Shown here piece after piece: positions 46,223 through 58,200 of a stretch of 64,000 nt of DNA. The notes beneath the pieces were generated by a model, which made no database searches, had not been told where the DNA came from, and saw nothing but the letters and a program-made list of their open reading frames with translations. The DNA is from Scalesia atractyloides (lineage: Eukaryota > Streptophyta > Magnoliopsida > Asterales > Asteraceae). The DNA lies in NCBI GenBank assembly GCA_947069175.1, contig CAMTDV010000017.1:50167137-50231136 (forward strand), in the 5' to 3' direction. The position numbers were made by a program, and so were the translations under genes. The stretch's first letter is position 1. The number at the start of each line of letters is the position of its first letter.

Positions 46223-47244
46223 GTGTTGTCTTTGGTAGTTTGTTTTCCTTAGATAATGCTCTCTTTGACTATGTAACTGAAATTTTGTAGATTTCAAAGA
46301 GCTAAAAAATATGGGTTAAAAATATATGCAGATAATAGTAATGGGTTAAAAAATAATGGTATTTATGCATTCAGATTCGTTGACATCTCACATCTGTCAT
46401 ATGTGCAAATAGTAGGAATTATGGTATTGGTTCTATATTAATTTTGGATTTGAGTGGAAAGTGAGGTGATACTAAATTTTTTTTTTGTTCACCTTTCCTT
46501 TGGTTGCTTTCTTGATTGTTACCACCTGCAAATTATTATGACATATATTCAAATCATTTGTTATTTTAGTAAGATAATTGCATAAATGACTATTTGTGAC
46601 TAATGACTCAAATACATTTTGTACTTCTATGTATAGATGAGATGGAAGCACTTGGAGAATAAGACGAGAACTATAGAGGATTTTGTTATGATTATTATAA
46701 ATGTATAATGTTCTTTGTTAATAATAGCTTGAAAACATATTATTTTGTTAAATCCGTAAAGTTCGTGAGTATTAGCGCTAGTAACTAATAAAATATTTTG
46801 TTAAATCCGTAAAGTTCGTGAGTATTAGCGCTAGTAACTAACAAAATATTTCTATGTTGGAACTTGTAGATGAAAAGTTCAACCTCACGTGTTATTTTGA
46901 GAGAATGGAACATATAAATTGATTGCAAGTATGGTTCGGATTCAAACATTTCAATTAAAATTACAACTTTTTGTCCCCATTTCACCCAAAGTTAAATAAA
47001 ATACTTTTAATATAAAAATTACCATATTGTTCATCCTATATTAATCCAATTATAATGTGAAATTAGTTGATTTTATGCAAGTCCGGTGACCGGGTAATAA
47101 TGACATAAATAATATCAAAGTTTGCTTAACAGTAACGACATATCCAAGGACCTTTCCATTCTTCCTAACAAAACAATTACTTAACTTTCAAATCTATTTA
47201 GACTATACAAGAATTCGTGTTAACTTTGACTATACAAGAAACAA
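46223..47244. other. Intergenic stretch with a 53-bp tandem duplication
   Basis: AT-rich, no gene supported. A 53-bp unit (TTGTTAAATCCGTAAAGTTC...) is duplicated at 46745-46797 and 46798-46850 with one or two differences. A T9 run sits near 46479. Confidence 0.7.
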
Positions 47245-47714
47245 CCATGAATCAGCGGTTCAGTTGAGCAAACAGGCCCGGTCATGGTTCAGTGTTCTCA
47301 TAAGCATTCCAAAAAGCATGAGCCGGGTTGGTTTTTGGGTATCATTAGTTATAGTGCTCCCAAAAACATTACAAAACTTTGACGAATATTGTTCAAGTGA
47401 GCAAAATGCCAGGTCGGTATGTTTTTGTGCATCTTTACCAAAAACATTACAAAACTTCCATGAATACTGTTCAAGTGAGCAAATGGCCAGGTCAGGTTGT
47501 GGCTACTAGTGCTGCAAGAAACATTCTAAAATTTCAATCGCCCGTCCCTGCAGCAGAAAAACCATCAGGGCCCGGCAAACATTATTAATCAAATGTTAGA
47601 GACCAACTGCTGTTTGACTTTCATCTTTGTCGACTTTTTTTACAATACCTGTGTCATGAAAAGAACCCTCCAAGTAAGCTCCCAACATTTTTACATAAAA
47701 TTCAATTGGTTCCG
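47245..47714 (-). pseudogene. Decayed tandem copies of the CDC20 3' end
   Basis: Downstream of CDC20 in its own orientation. 47714-47648 resembles the end of CDC20 exon 4 (CCATAAAAAGAACTCTC versus TCATGAAAAGAACCCTC on plus, followed by the ACCTG splice site). 47580-47465 resembles exon 5: CPDG-like start, GCTGCAGG, then WNVF-like and PxPF-like parts with stops and indels. Two or three shorter, more decayed repeats of the WNVFG-to-end part follow at about 47463-47395, 47394-47310 and 47309-47245. Together they look like successive partial tandem duplications of the last exon that then decayed. Not translatable. Confidence 0.65.
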
Positions 47715-47724
47715 AGTACATAAA

Positions 47725-49400
47725 TCAACGTATACGATTCACGTTAGCAAATGGCTCGGGAACGGCTTTTCGGGTAGCCTTAGCAGCCACTTCCGGGCTC
47801 CCAAAAACATTCCAAAATCTCAGCGTCTCGTCTCCTGCAGCAGTTGCCACTGTACACCCATCCGGGCTCTGCAAACATATTGGATTATAGTTACAGATCA
47901 TTGTTCACAACTATTGACCATGCAAGAAATGTTACAACTTTAGTGTTGAATATTTACCTGCGCCATAAAAAGAACTCTCAATGTATGCCCAGTAAGCTCG
48001 GCCACTTTGACCATTGACGGATACTTCCACAAAGTCAACTGGTTCTGAGTAAAACCGTGTGAACTCAGCAGCTCACGCTCATTTTGGTTCCACAAAAGCG
48101 CACACACCTGGGACCCAGTGTCCACCGAGTTCAAGGAAGCACCGGTGTGTATTCCAAAACTTTATACTCTTGTCACCACCACCACCACCGGACGCAAGAA
48201 GATTACCCTGAAATGCACACCAGGCAAGTGCTTTCACTGCAGCTGTGTGATCCTCCAGCCGGTGAAGCCATTGAGTCGGTGAATTAACAGAAGCCACTGA
48301 TCTGTCCCAAATGTGTAAGAGATTGTCGTTACCACCGCTAGCCAACTGTTGACCGGAAGCTGACCATTTTAACCCACAAACGTCCTGGTGGTGGCCGGAG
48401 TATGTTTCCACTATATGTGCTCTAATTCTAACATCATTATTTACGATCCGGCCATCTATTCCACCGGTTGTGAGGATGTGGTTGTTCCAATCCATTGATC
48501 CGACCCGAGATTGATGGCACCCTCTCAACATTCTCAACTGTTTGTTACAAAACGATTAATTTAGAAAAAAATAAAAACAAGATATAATGATAAAAGTTCT
48601 AAGGACCAGACCAGTACCAGTTTATTTGAGGTGGAATCCCAGAGTTGGACTTCCGAATTGTTTAAACCGACTGAGATGTGGCGGCCATCTGGTGCCCACT
48701 TAACACTCGTAACCGGACCCACATCGTCATCTACAGTCACAAGTTCCAACGTGTTACCATCTGCAGCATCCCATAGATACACCGTATTTCCTAGGGCAAT
48801 AGCGAGGACGTTGCTGCTCCCCCAATCTAACAGATTCAAGTAGTAGTCATCTTGAATATCGGGTGCATCCAATGTCCTTTCTGAAGTCTAGAACCAAACA
48901 ACAACACATTTTAGGACTTTAAACAATAACGCAAATTTGAATTTAATCACAAACAGATGTTTTAAAAAATCGCCTGGGGGATGTATCTACGGGCTTTTAC
49001 CGGCTTCGCCTGCTGCACCGAAGACCACTCGCTTGGAACCGCATCTGTTGGTGTCGGAGGCTTGTTCCTAAAAGCTAGAATCCTGGTTCTGTTGATGTTG
49101 AGGCTGTCCGCCAACTGCTTCCTGTACGCTTCCTTCGCCGGTGAGCTTGCAATCGGATTCTCCTTACCTTTTTTGGACTGTGTTAGCATACAATGCGCGT
49201 AATCAAAATCCATAGCTGATCTATTCGGTATGAATCTACCCACTACAAACAAAACCCTAATTCAGTAACCAATTCAATCAAACAAAAAGCCCTAATTATG
49301 AAAAAGAAATTACGTTTTCTCGAGAACTTTTTCTTTGAAGAATTTGGTCTCGTGATTGTGACTTGGTGGCTGTAGAACAAGTTACAGATCCTGCATCCAT
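47725..49400 (-). CDS. CDC20: CDC20/Fizzy WD40 co-activator of the anaphase-promoting complex, five exons, apparently disrupted
   Basis: CDC20 brings substrates such as cyclin B and securin to the APC/C ubiquitin ligase at mitosis. Exons: 49400-49314, 49242-48974, 48887-48618, 48537-47958, 47868-47725, for about 450 residues, the normal plant size. Visible parts: start MDAGSV, C-box region GRFIPNRSAMD (the usual leading Asp is Gly), RILAFRNKPPTP, RRYIPQ|TSERTLDAPD, seven WD40 blades (e.g. GPVTSVKWAPDGRH, WDRSVAS, SHGFTQNQLTLWKYP) and the C-terminal IR tail (NRIR) that docks on APC/C. Oddities: exon 4 lacks 2 bases in a GT/AC repeat near 48146 (...FWNTH then frameshift). The exon 1/2 junction is out of phase by one base. 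Intron 2 has a GC donor (CAG|GCGATT) at 48973. Either this is a recent pseudogene or the assembly has small errors. Decayed copies lie just downstream. Confidence 0.85.
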
Positions 49401-49415
49401 GGTATTAGTAGTAAC

Positions 49416-49455
<40 letters not shown>

Positions 49456-49710
49456 GCATAATCAAATATCAAAGATGAAAATTCCTGCAAAAAAGAGGTT
49501 AATATACAAGAAATGAACAGAGCTCAGATTAACAAAACAGAAATCAGAAGTAAAGAGCGTGATTAGATCAATGGAGATTGGAAGAATGTAAGCAATTGTG
49601 TGATTAAACAGCGAAATTTGGGGGTTATATATATGAAAAAAAAACTAGGGTTTTGAAGGGTTTGTTCCGGCGGTGATCAAACGGCTAGCAAGTAAAAAGG
49701 AGCCGTTGTA
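49401..49710 (-). promoter_or_regulatory. CDC20 upstream region: MSA-like cores, telo-box, TA microsatellite
   Basis: In the gene's upstream direction: a (TA)n run of about 17 units at 49419-49452, probably in the 5' UTR; a TATATATAACC stretch near 49624-49633; an AAACCCTAG telo-box (minus strand, near 49644-49652). Two AACGG cores lie in opposite orientation at 49680-49687 (AACGGCTA, plus) and 49703-49707 (minus). AACGG is the core of the mitosis-specific activator element bound by three-repeat MYB proteins, which drives G2/M genes in plants. Assignment as promoter is inference from position and motif. Confidence 0.5.
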
Positions 49711-50747
49711 AACTTCTTTTGGGCTCGGCTTACGGCAAGGAAACGAATGTGCCAGGCCTAAATGACAGCTTTAAATTCGCTGCTACCCATCATCTATAAC
49801 CCGAACCAAGTCCCGTTATACAGACCAAAGCCTCATAACATGTGAACCAGACCTAGGTGGCGGTTTTTCTGGTTGGTCAGTCTAGGTGTAGAGTGTATAT
49901 GGGTCGGTTCTGAGCTTAAACCAAAACAAAACTGAGGTTTTTCGGTTTTAGGAAACTGATTGGTTTTGGTATCTAGGTTTCATGTATTGGTTGGTTCGCC
50001 TTTCGGTTTTACATGTAGGCTTTAAATGTTTGGGTCTAACAAAGTTGGTCTAGATAATAAATATGGCATAAAAACTTTTGGTCTAAGTATTTTGTTAACA
50101 ACTTATTAAAGAATTTGGGCATGAAGCTTTTGGCTCAAAATAATAAGTTTGGGTCATACATTCAATTTTTGTTTTATTTTACGAGGTATAACCGAAAGCG
50201 AACTTTGGCCTCCGGGTTTCAAAAAAAACAACACAGAACCATCTGTTAATAGTTCGGTCGGATTTATCAGTTAATTTGATCTCAGTTAAGCTAAAACCAA
50301 AAATTCTTGTGCTGCTATATTGGGTTTACTTTGGGCTTATATCACATCGAAAATTAATTTCACTACCAATAAAAAATATATAATTACTATGGAAATAAAG
50401 GAGAAATAGTTTTTTTATATAGATTTTTTTCAATACATCTTTTTCTAAATAAAGTTGACACATTGTTAGCATGGAAATAAACTCAAAATAGTATTATTTT
50501 TTTACTTTCTTTTCAATTCACCTTTTTCTTCAAATACTCACAATCAATCAAGATAAAAACATATTTCTTCAATTGACCCTACTCCTTTTGATTTTACTGA
50601 TTTTTAGCCGGCACTAAGGTTGCACGGTGTGTGCAACGTCTCCAACCACCTCAGTTAGGTGGTGCCCCCAATACCTAGCATGCTCTGCCACATAAGGCTG
50701 CTATGGTTGCCATCGCTTTGTTGATGGTGAGCGTCAAAGGGGGAGAA

Positions 50748-50821
50748 GGTGGGGACCAACCAATTAAATTTGCTTTTTTATATAGGTGGGGACCAACCAA
50801 TTAAATTTGCTTTTTTATATA
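50748..50821. repeat. 37-bp tandem duplication
   Basis: GGTGGGGACCAACCAATTAA... occurs at 50748 and again at 50785 without differences that I can see, ending in TTTTTTATATA. A recent local duplication. Confidence 0.9.
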
Positions 50822-51379
50822 GTTAACTAGATTATCACATGTGAATACTCATAGTTTCGGATATTTAAATTTTAATAAACACAACTGTATATGTATTTAA
50901 AAAATGAATAATGTGTGACGAATAAGGTATATTAACTGAACGTTAATAGCGTCAAGAGTTTCTAATCGACTTCAATAAGCTTCTCAATGTTACTACAACA
51001 TCTCATCATGAAATCTCAACCAGCTACACACTTGTATTAATAGCTAAACATGTCATTCGTTTTCCCCCATGATCAGATATCAAGAAACTAATCATTGCTA
51101 TCAAAGGTCACGGGCACAGGCTCTTGTGTTCTTGATCCATTATGCATTAAATTGAAAAACACTTCAAATGTAATCTTTAAATTGTTTTAAGAGCAATGAA
51201 TAGTTTTTTTTATATATATTTTCAGTTATAAATTTAAAGGAGCCACAACTTTAAGACACCCCATTAGATTAAGATAAGTAGGGTGATATGATTTAAAAAT
51301 CACCACAAAATCGTAATTATCTATAGAAATAGAGGAGTGAATGGACACATGGCATTCTGCTTACTTGGGTATGCCTAAT

Positions 51380-51610
51380 TCTTCTATAGACCCATGTAAG
51401 ATCTTATGCCTAAAATAAGTAGATTGTTACAACTTAAGGGTATGTTTGGCAAAAGTAACTGTTTTTGGTAGCTGAAAGCTAATGACTGAAGGCTAGAAGC
51501 TGGTGGCTAGAGGCTAAAAGCTTCTAAAAGCTTCATGCCAAACATACCCTAAATCACCCACTCTTCTATAGACCCATGTAAGATCTTATGCCTAAAATAA
51601 GAATATTATT
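51380..51610. repeat. Direct repeat of about 60-70 bp split by a MITE
   Basis: TTCTATAGACCCATGTAAGA... through ACAACTTAA occurs at about 51381-51437 and 51562-51618. The Tourist-like element at 51438-51549 sits at the end of the first copy, so the tandem duplication probably came first and the MITE later, or the MITE promoted it. Confidence 0.75.
51438..51549. mobile_element. Tourist-like (PIF/Harbinger-type) MITE, 112 bp
   Basis: Terminal inverted repeats GGGTATGTTTGGCA and TGCCAAACATACCC are perfect over 14 bp. TAA flanks both sides (51435-51437, 51550-51552), the 3-bp duplication typical of PIF/Harbinger elements. The interior is made of short AGCTGAAAGCT / GGCTAGAAGCT words. No coding capacity. 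Confidence 0.85.
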
Positions 51611-54067
51611 ACAACTTAAATCACCCACTAAAAGTGTTAAAACTTTAATAAAACAGATGGCATACCATTGAGAAAGGAATCTAACAGCCTTTACATTAGA
51701 AGGGTTCTCAATCCATTTACTGTATTAAATAAACCTTTGAATCAAGTGTGAACAGACATCTAATGGAATAAGAACATCTTCTCATTTGGAGAACGTTTTT
51801 AACTATTGTGTCCATGCGAGTGAATTGGGTATCAACGTTTCCCGAGTAGAATCTAATCTAACTCTTCCCATACAACATATAAAATATTTAAAGTTACGGA
51901 ATTTTGCAAATTTACATTTTGTAAATGAAAATATGTTAATCTCCTCATAAAGTTGATAAGAACTTATTGATGAAAGCCAAGGACCGTATAGCACATTGCC
52001 ACTAATAAGGTACCTGCTTTGAAGACGGTTAATAATCAGATGTAGATTTTAGGTTATACAAATCCAAATATGTCATCTGAAACTTTACCTGGTCAATCCT
52101 TAAATGGGTTTAGTTACCGACTCAAAGGTTATTTGCAAATAAAAATGACTGAGACCTCATTCCCAAAGCAATGAAGAATAAATAAATAGTCGAATCTTTA
52201 TCTAAAACCTGCAGGCATAATAATCAAGTTAAACTATTCAACACAGTTACTTTTGAAGTTCATCTTGAAACTGATTAAAACAAAGGGATAACATTTAAAA
52301 TAATAACTTACAATATTTCAAAATAAATAAACAGTTTTACAAATAGCCACCGTAAATTATGATATGAACAGAATAACTAATTGCATGAACTACTTATAGA
52401 TGGTCACATGGTTATGGAGCAATATAAAACCTTGGTTAACTTGTTTTTACCTCAATAGTTTCACAGGGTGTCAATCTTGACTGTATTCTCTCTATGAATA
52501 AAACTTCTTCTATGACTTGATTATCTTTCACTTTGTATGTTGGGATTCAGTGGTGTCAATTTTACATTTTATCAAAACGGGTTTGATATATTTTATTAAC
52601 TAAATATATAATTAATAAAAGGCAAATTGGAAATAAATAATCCCACCTAACTCAGTTTGGCCGATAATAATCCCAAGTCAGTTATTGGCCAATATAATCC
52701 GAACTGGTCAAGTTTTAGCCAAAAATAGTCCGTCGTTAAAAATAGTTTAACAGAGTTAAGTTTTTTTCCGAATTACAAACCGATGTTTTAGGGCTTTTGA
52801 TCAGAACGAGGATACGAGTCGATTGATGTATAAATTACCTCAAAAGTAGTTCAATTAGAAGTAACTAATTTAACCTAAATCTAGACTCAAAGTAATACTC
52901 TAGACTCACTAAGACAATAAACTACTAACCGGCAAGTGTACCGATCGACTCTAGTATAGCTAAAGTAAGTCCGGATATCAAACTCATGAGACTCTATTAA
53001 TTACGTTAAAGACTTTATCTAGACTATGACTGACACAGACATACTAATTGTTTGATTGTTTAGGGGGTTTAAAAATTCCTAGTAAAGCAATTAAAATAAA
53101 CTAAATTAATTAATGAAGTTAACTAAACGAATTTCTTTAGACTTTTACTCTGATGGTGGAAAAAACTACCTAGACTTGAATCCTGATTGCTTTTAGTAAT
53201 GATTTTATTTGGAAATTGTCAACTATGGAACCGAGATCGTAAAGTTCGCACCTTCCGGGATATCTAAAGGACTCCTAACCCTTCTCAAGAGCACGCTGTG
53301 ACACCCTAGATGTTGTTTAGACTACCGGTTATTAGATTCTCTCACAAGACACCTAATGGATTATGAAAGTACCTTACACGATTCACTCCTTCACAGGATC
53401 TAAATCTAAGGTAAACTTGGACTCTTGATTAGACTTTTAGACAATAGCCAAAAGGGTTTACTTCTACGAAGCTCCTACCTTACGGTTTAATGACTTAGAC
53501 CTAACAATAATCCCGCACCTCACAACTATCGACGATTAGTAGAACACTTGATTTTATAAGATTACCGAATATTACTTCTAAGGTTAATTGCGCGATTTCA
53601 CCCTAAAGATTAAAGATTTATTACGTGATATCGACACTCACCAAAATCTAAAACCTAGCAAGACTCTATTTTGTGATAAAAAACGTCATCAATAATCAAG
53701 CGAAGCAATAAACAGTATTCAAACACTATCAAGTACGCATATACATCTAATCAATACAACAAGTTGCCTACAATTCATAAACAATCCATAGAATTCATAA
53801 ATCCATAATAAAAATCAAAACTTTATGCAATCAATCATCCAATCTAGGTAGTACGATGGATTTAGCCAAACAAAGTCATTGAAATCATCAAAAACAAACT
53901 AAATTCAAGAGTATGAAACATAGTATAAAGAAGAGACGAAAGTAAGGACACCCGAACGACAAAACCTGCAAATCGAATGGTTCCCTAAGATTCCCTTCTT
54001 CAACTAGCAGCTCCGAATGCTTGAAATCACCGGTAAAGATGCCAACTTTTCGCCCAAAGAGTTCTCA

Positions 54068-54492
54068 TGTTGGTGCATATGTCTGTTGCCTACGTCATTA
54101 TGTATCGAGTCTGAGTGAATAGGGCTAAATCTGTTAGAAACGAAGCGTATTTAAGTGAGTTCTAGGCCAAGTTCGCTTGAGATTGTATGTTTGAAGTCAA
54201 ATTCGGCCGACCTTGACTAAGTCAAGTTCGCCCGAACTTCTAATGCTCACCAGCGAACTTGTGTGTGTATAAATAGGTGCCTTGGGATTTCATTTGTAAC
54301 GGGGAGAGATTTTGGCACAGAGACGGCGAAGCTCTGTCGGATCCGGTTCTCGAATGTATTGAACTTTAGATCAATGAAAACAACATTTAAATGAGTAATT
54401 CTTGTTATTTGGTTAACTTGTCATTAGTTTCCGCCTAATCAGACAATAAATAACAAATTTAGGTTCCCGTGCTAATTGTGGACGTTCCTACA
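54068..54492 (+). repeat. 5' LTR of element C
   Basis: TGTTGGTGCATATG...GTTCCTACA. A TATA box (TATAAATA) is at 54269-54276. Three palindrome-type motifs lie just upstream at about 54170-54262 (e.g. CAAGTTCGCCCGAACTT near 54223). Confidence 0.92.
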
Positions 54493-54494
54493 AG

Positions 54495-54512
54495 TGGTAT
54501 TAGAGCCTGGAT
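54495..54512 (+). other. Primer binding site of element C
   Basis: TGGTATTAGAGCCTGG follows the LTR by two bases and resembles the initiator methionine tRNA-type PBS with one C-to-T change. Confidence 0.85.
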
Positions 54513-54733
54513 ACCTAAATTTGCTGGAATCAAGACAAGAATTTCTCTATTTCATCTCCATTCTATCATTTTTCTTATTATTTTCACATATTTGATGATT
54601 TCACGATCAAAATTTTTTCAAAATTGAATATGTCATGTAAAATACAGTTGTGATAAACCCCTGAGAGTTTGACATCAAATTCAAACGTTTTAATATCAAA
54701 AAGTTGAAAAAACCATGTTTGGAAACAAGTTTC

Positions 54734-55150
54734 AGCCGAACTCAACATCAAGTTCGACCGAACTTGAGTAAAACTTCAGTGTTTTTAATCAAGCCGAACT
54801 TGATAGTTTTTTTCAAGAATCTGTAGTAACTTCGCTCGAACTTGAAGGAAATTTCAACATTTTTGATCAAGTTCGACCGAACTTGATTAAATCTCATTGA
54901 ATTTCATTCACAAGTTCGCCCGAACTTGATAAATTCGTTGAAATATCACATAAGTTCGACCGAACTTACTTGTTTCTTGAAATTCCTTTCACAAGTCCGC
55001 TCTAAGTAAAAATCTTTCTCAAAACTACATCAAGTTCGACCGAACTTGAGGTTGTGTGATAAAATTTGAACTTTGTCATATAAGTTCGACCGAACTTGTG
55101 AAAACTTGAAATCAAAATCTGTTTTCACACAAGTTTGATCGAACTTGTTT
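54734..55150. repeat. Palindrome array in the leader of element C
   Basis: About ten copies of CAAGTTCGACCGAACTTG and variants, e.g. at 54749-54766, 54826-54845, 54868-54885, 54911-54928, 54952-54969, 55030-55047, 55081-55098 and 55130-55147, about 40-50 bp apart. The centre is usually AC or CC here, GG or GA in elements A and D. The array stops about 60 bp before the gag start. Confidence 0.85.
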
Positions 55151-55212
55151 GTTTCTAATCAAGTTTCGAGTGTTTTTTATTGTAGTCTCAGATAAGTCTA
55201 TGGATTGTCAAA

Positions 55213-58200
55213 ATGGAAGATTTCCACAACGTCTTCGTATCTCAAATGGCTTATTCATCAAACGCTAATGTTCTTGTGGCGAACCAGATGAATACCGACA
55301 ACGAAATGGGTACTACGTCGAAACCGCCAAAACTAATGAGCATGGATGAATTTGAAGGATGGAAAGAAAAGTTTGTGAACTGGATACAAGCGAATCAATT
55401 CAACAACTGGGTTGCAGTTGAAGATGGTTACAAATGGCCAAAAGATGAACGTGATCAAGATCTTCCGCTGAACAAGTTTTCAAATGCCGACAAGGATAAC
55501 TATGTTGCAGAGAAGAAAATGATCAACTTGATACAACAATCAGTGAAGGAAGATATCTTGATACTTTTGCCAGAATATGATACTTCGTAAGAATTATGGA
55601 ATTCTCCTTGTGAAAAATTCAAAGGAAGCGATGAAATGATCAAAAGCAAAAAGGCTTTAATCAAGAAAGAATTCGAGATCTTCACGATGATTAAAGGTGA
55701 ATAGTCACCTCATGGTCCAAATGCGGAGACATGATATCAAAAGATCTAATGAAGAGCAAATCAAAAAGCTGGCCGATGCACTTCCAGAAGGAGAATGGAC
55801 AACTTATCTGACGATTCTGAAGAATAGTCCATCTTGGAGACACTTCAAGTTGTCATCTTTCATTGACAAATTAGAAGGTCATGAAATGGAGTTGATGAAA
55901 ATTGCGAAATCAAAGAATGCTAATGTTGTTCAAGATGTCGGTGTCTATTACAAAGGAGGTATTCCAGATACTCCGATTCAAAGCCTGAAAATTCAAACAG
56001 CATTTAGTGCAAATACAAATTCTTCTCCAAGTCAAAGTTCTCTTTATACTGGTTACACAAGTGCTAGTTCAAGTTAATCTTTCCAAAATCAGACAAGCCA
56101 AGCTAGTTCTGATTCAAATGTTTTCCAGTGCAACATAGCAATTGATTTGAAGAATGTATTTCCTGAAAAGGTGGCCAAACAACACATAGCACTTCTTGCT
56201 ACTGTCCTCAAATCATACGAAAGTCTCGTTGCTTGAAATATCGGAAATCCAGAAATGACTGCCAAAGATTATGATCAGGTGGATGAAGAAGAGTTGGACT
56301 GATAGATATCAAGTGGAGCCTTGCATCTATCATCAGAAGAGTTTCTAATTTGTGGCGCTCACTGGAAGGGACATTGGTAATTCAAGCAACAAGCTTGGAT
56401 TTGACAAATCTAAAGTCACATGCTTCAGATGTCGATAGAAAGGACACTTCAAACGTGAATGCAATAATCAAGAAGCAAGTGGAAACCAAAATCCTCTCGG
56501 CAGCAACAAGGAGTACTACAAGAAAGCTCTTCAATACAATATCCGAAAAGAACACAAGTCGAAGTAGAAGATAAATCTGCAAAGACAACCGAACAAGCTC
56601 TTGTTGTTACTCATGAAGAAGATGGTTTTGACTGGAACAGATACATCAGAAAGAAAACTGGTGTTGCTATGATGGCAGAGGTAGTGAATGAATCTGATAC
56701 ATCGTATGTTGATGCTGCTTTGGAAAATGCCATTTTTGAAGGTTATAGGCAGAGAGCTGAGGAAGAAGAATTAGCTTACCTTGAGATGCAGAAACAAGAA
56801 GCATTAAAAGCAGAGGCAGAAAAGGTAAAGGCTAAGGTAAGTATGTCTGAAAAGGAGGTTGTGAAAGTTGTGGAGGTTGAGAAACCTTGCACAAAGTGCG
56901 CAAGTCCTTGTGAACCATGTCTTGATAAAGTCAAAGTCATAAGAGAATTGACTGTACACAACGAAAACTTTCGTTATGATTACAGAACCATAAAAGAAGC
57001 TTATGACAAAATATCAAGCAAATATAAATATGTTGAACATGCTAATGGTGAACTTAATGCTAATGTAAAAATGTTAAATTCTACAGTAATTGAGAAACAA
57101 AAGGCAATTAACATGTACATTAACACAATTGCTGAGACAAAGCGTGAGCTTCATAACATGAAAATAGAAACGGAAAGAGTAAGACACCTTCTAAAGAGCT
57201 ACACCTCAAACGCATATGTCATTGATCACATTTTACCTATATTAAATCAGAGGAAAATGGTGAGAAATCAAAGCGTAAAGAATACGGATGTGTTCCTCCA
57301 CCATTTCTTGCAAGTTATTTCTACAAGAAAGATGATAAAACTGAAAAGGCATTTAATATTCTTATTCGTTTAGATAAAAGAAATAAATTGCCTGAGAACA
57401 TTGACGTAGACTTTACAAATTCAAACAATGACAATGAAGCGGTGGTTAAAGATGTGGTAAAGAATGTGTTGGAAAATGATTCTGATGACGGCAGCTCTGA
57501 AAGCGCCAAATCAAGTTCGAACAACTCGGATTCACATTTTGAAGATGACGATATATCATCAGAATATGATCTAAGTGATGATCCTAATGTTGTCATGTAC
57601 AAGATTAAGGAATCTGATAGATTATACTTCGATGATAGTTTTCCGATTCGGAACGTGAAAGATGATCAACTTGATAAAATTTTCAAACTTGTAGAAGTTT
57701 CATCAGATGATCTTAAGAAAAACAAAAAAATATTTTACTCGAAACCCAAAAGAAATTCTAACAATTATCGAAAGTTTGGTAGTGATTTTCCTGAGAACAG
57801 GAGAGCAGGATTAGGTTTGGAGGTTGAAGAAAAAGAACCGAAGAAGAAACAAACATTCCAGGAATACAAAGGTAAGAATATAAAGTTTGTGTACGGAACG
57901 AGCACGCTTCAAGAAGAAGGTATGATCGGTAAGAATCGAATGATGAATTCAAGAAAGAAAAAGAACTTCGAGACAAGGCTAAGACCAAGTCCACAAGTGG
58001 AGTAAAACCCACTAGTGGAAATGGTTCTGATAATCGAACTTGCTTTAAATGCAATAATGTTGGTCACATTGCTCGCAAGTGTCTGAATCTAAAGCCTGTG
58101 TTTCCACTAAGAAAATCCGATCAAAAGATGAAAAGCAAAAACAACCAGAGATTGTGAAAAATGTCACAGAATCAATTAGAAACTATGAATCTAAAGACGA

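Larger units (their letters stand above)
49711..54062. other. Host intergenic DNA, no gene supported
   Basis: AT-rich sequence with only short chance ORFs. It contains a 37-bp tandem duplication, a duplicated block carrying a MITE, and from about 52790 sequence (ACCGGCAAGTGTACCGATCG at 52928) that resembles widespread plant repeat DNA I cannot classify. The stretch 54000-54067 continues at 61053 once element C is removed. Confidence 0.6.

Noticed and set aside
47264..47588. Two plus-strand ORFs with an internal repeat
   Set aside because: The repeat is explained by decayed minus-strand copies of the CDC20 last exon.
52790..54062. Possible LTR or repeat starting near ACCGGCAAGTGTACCGATCG
   Set aside because: It resembles common plant repeat sequence from memory, but I found no paired ends, PBS or TSD, so no element is called.
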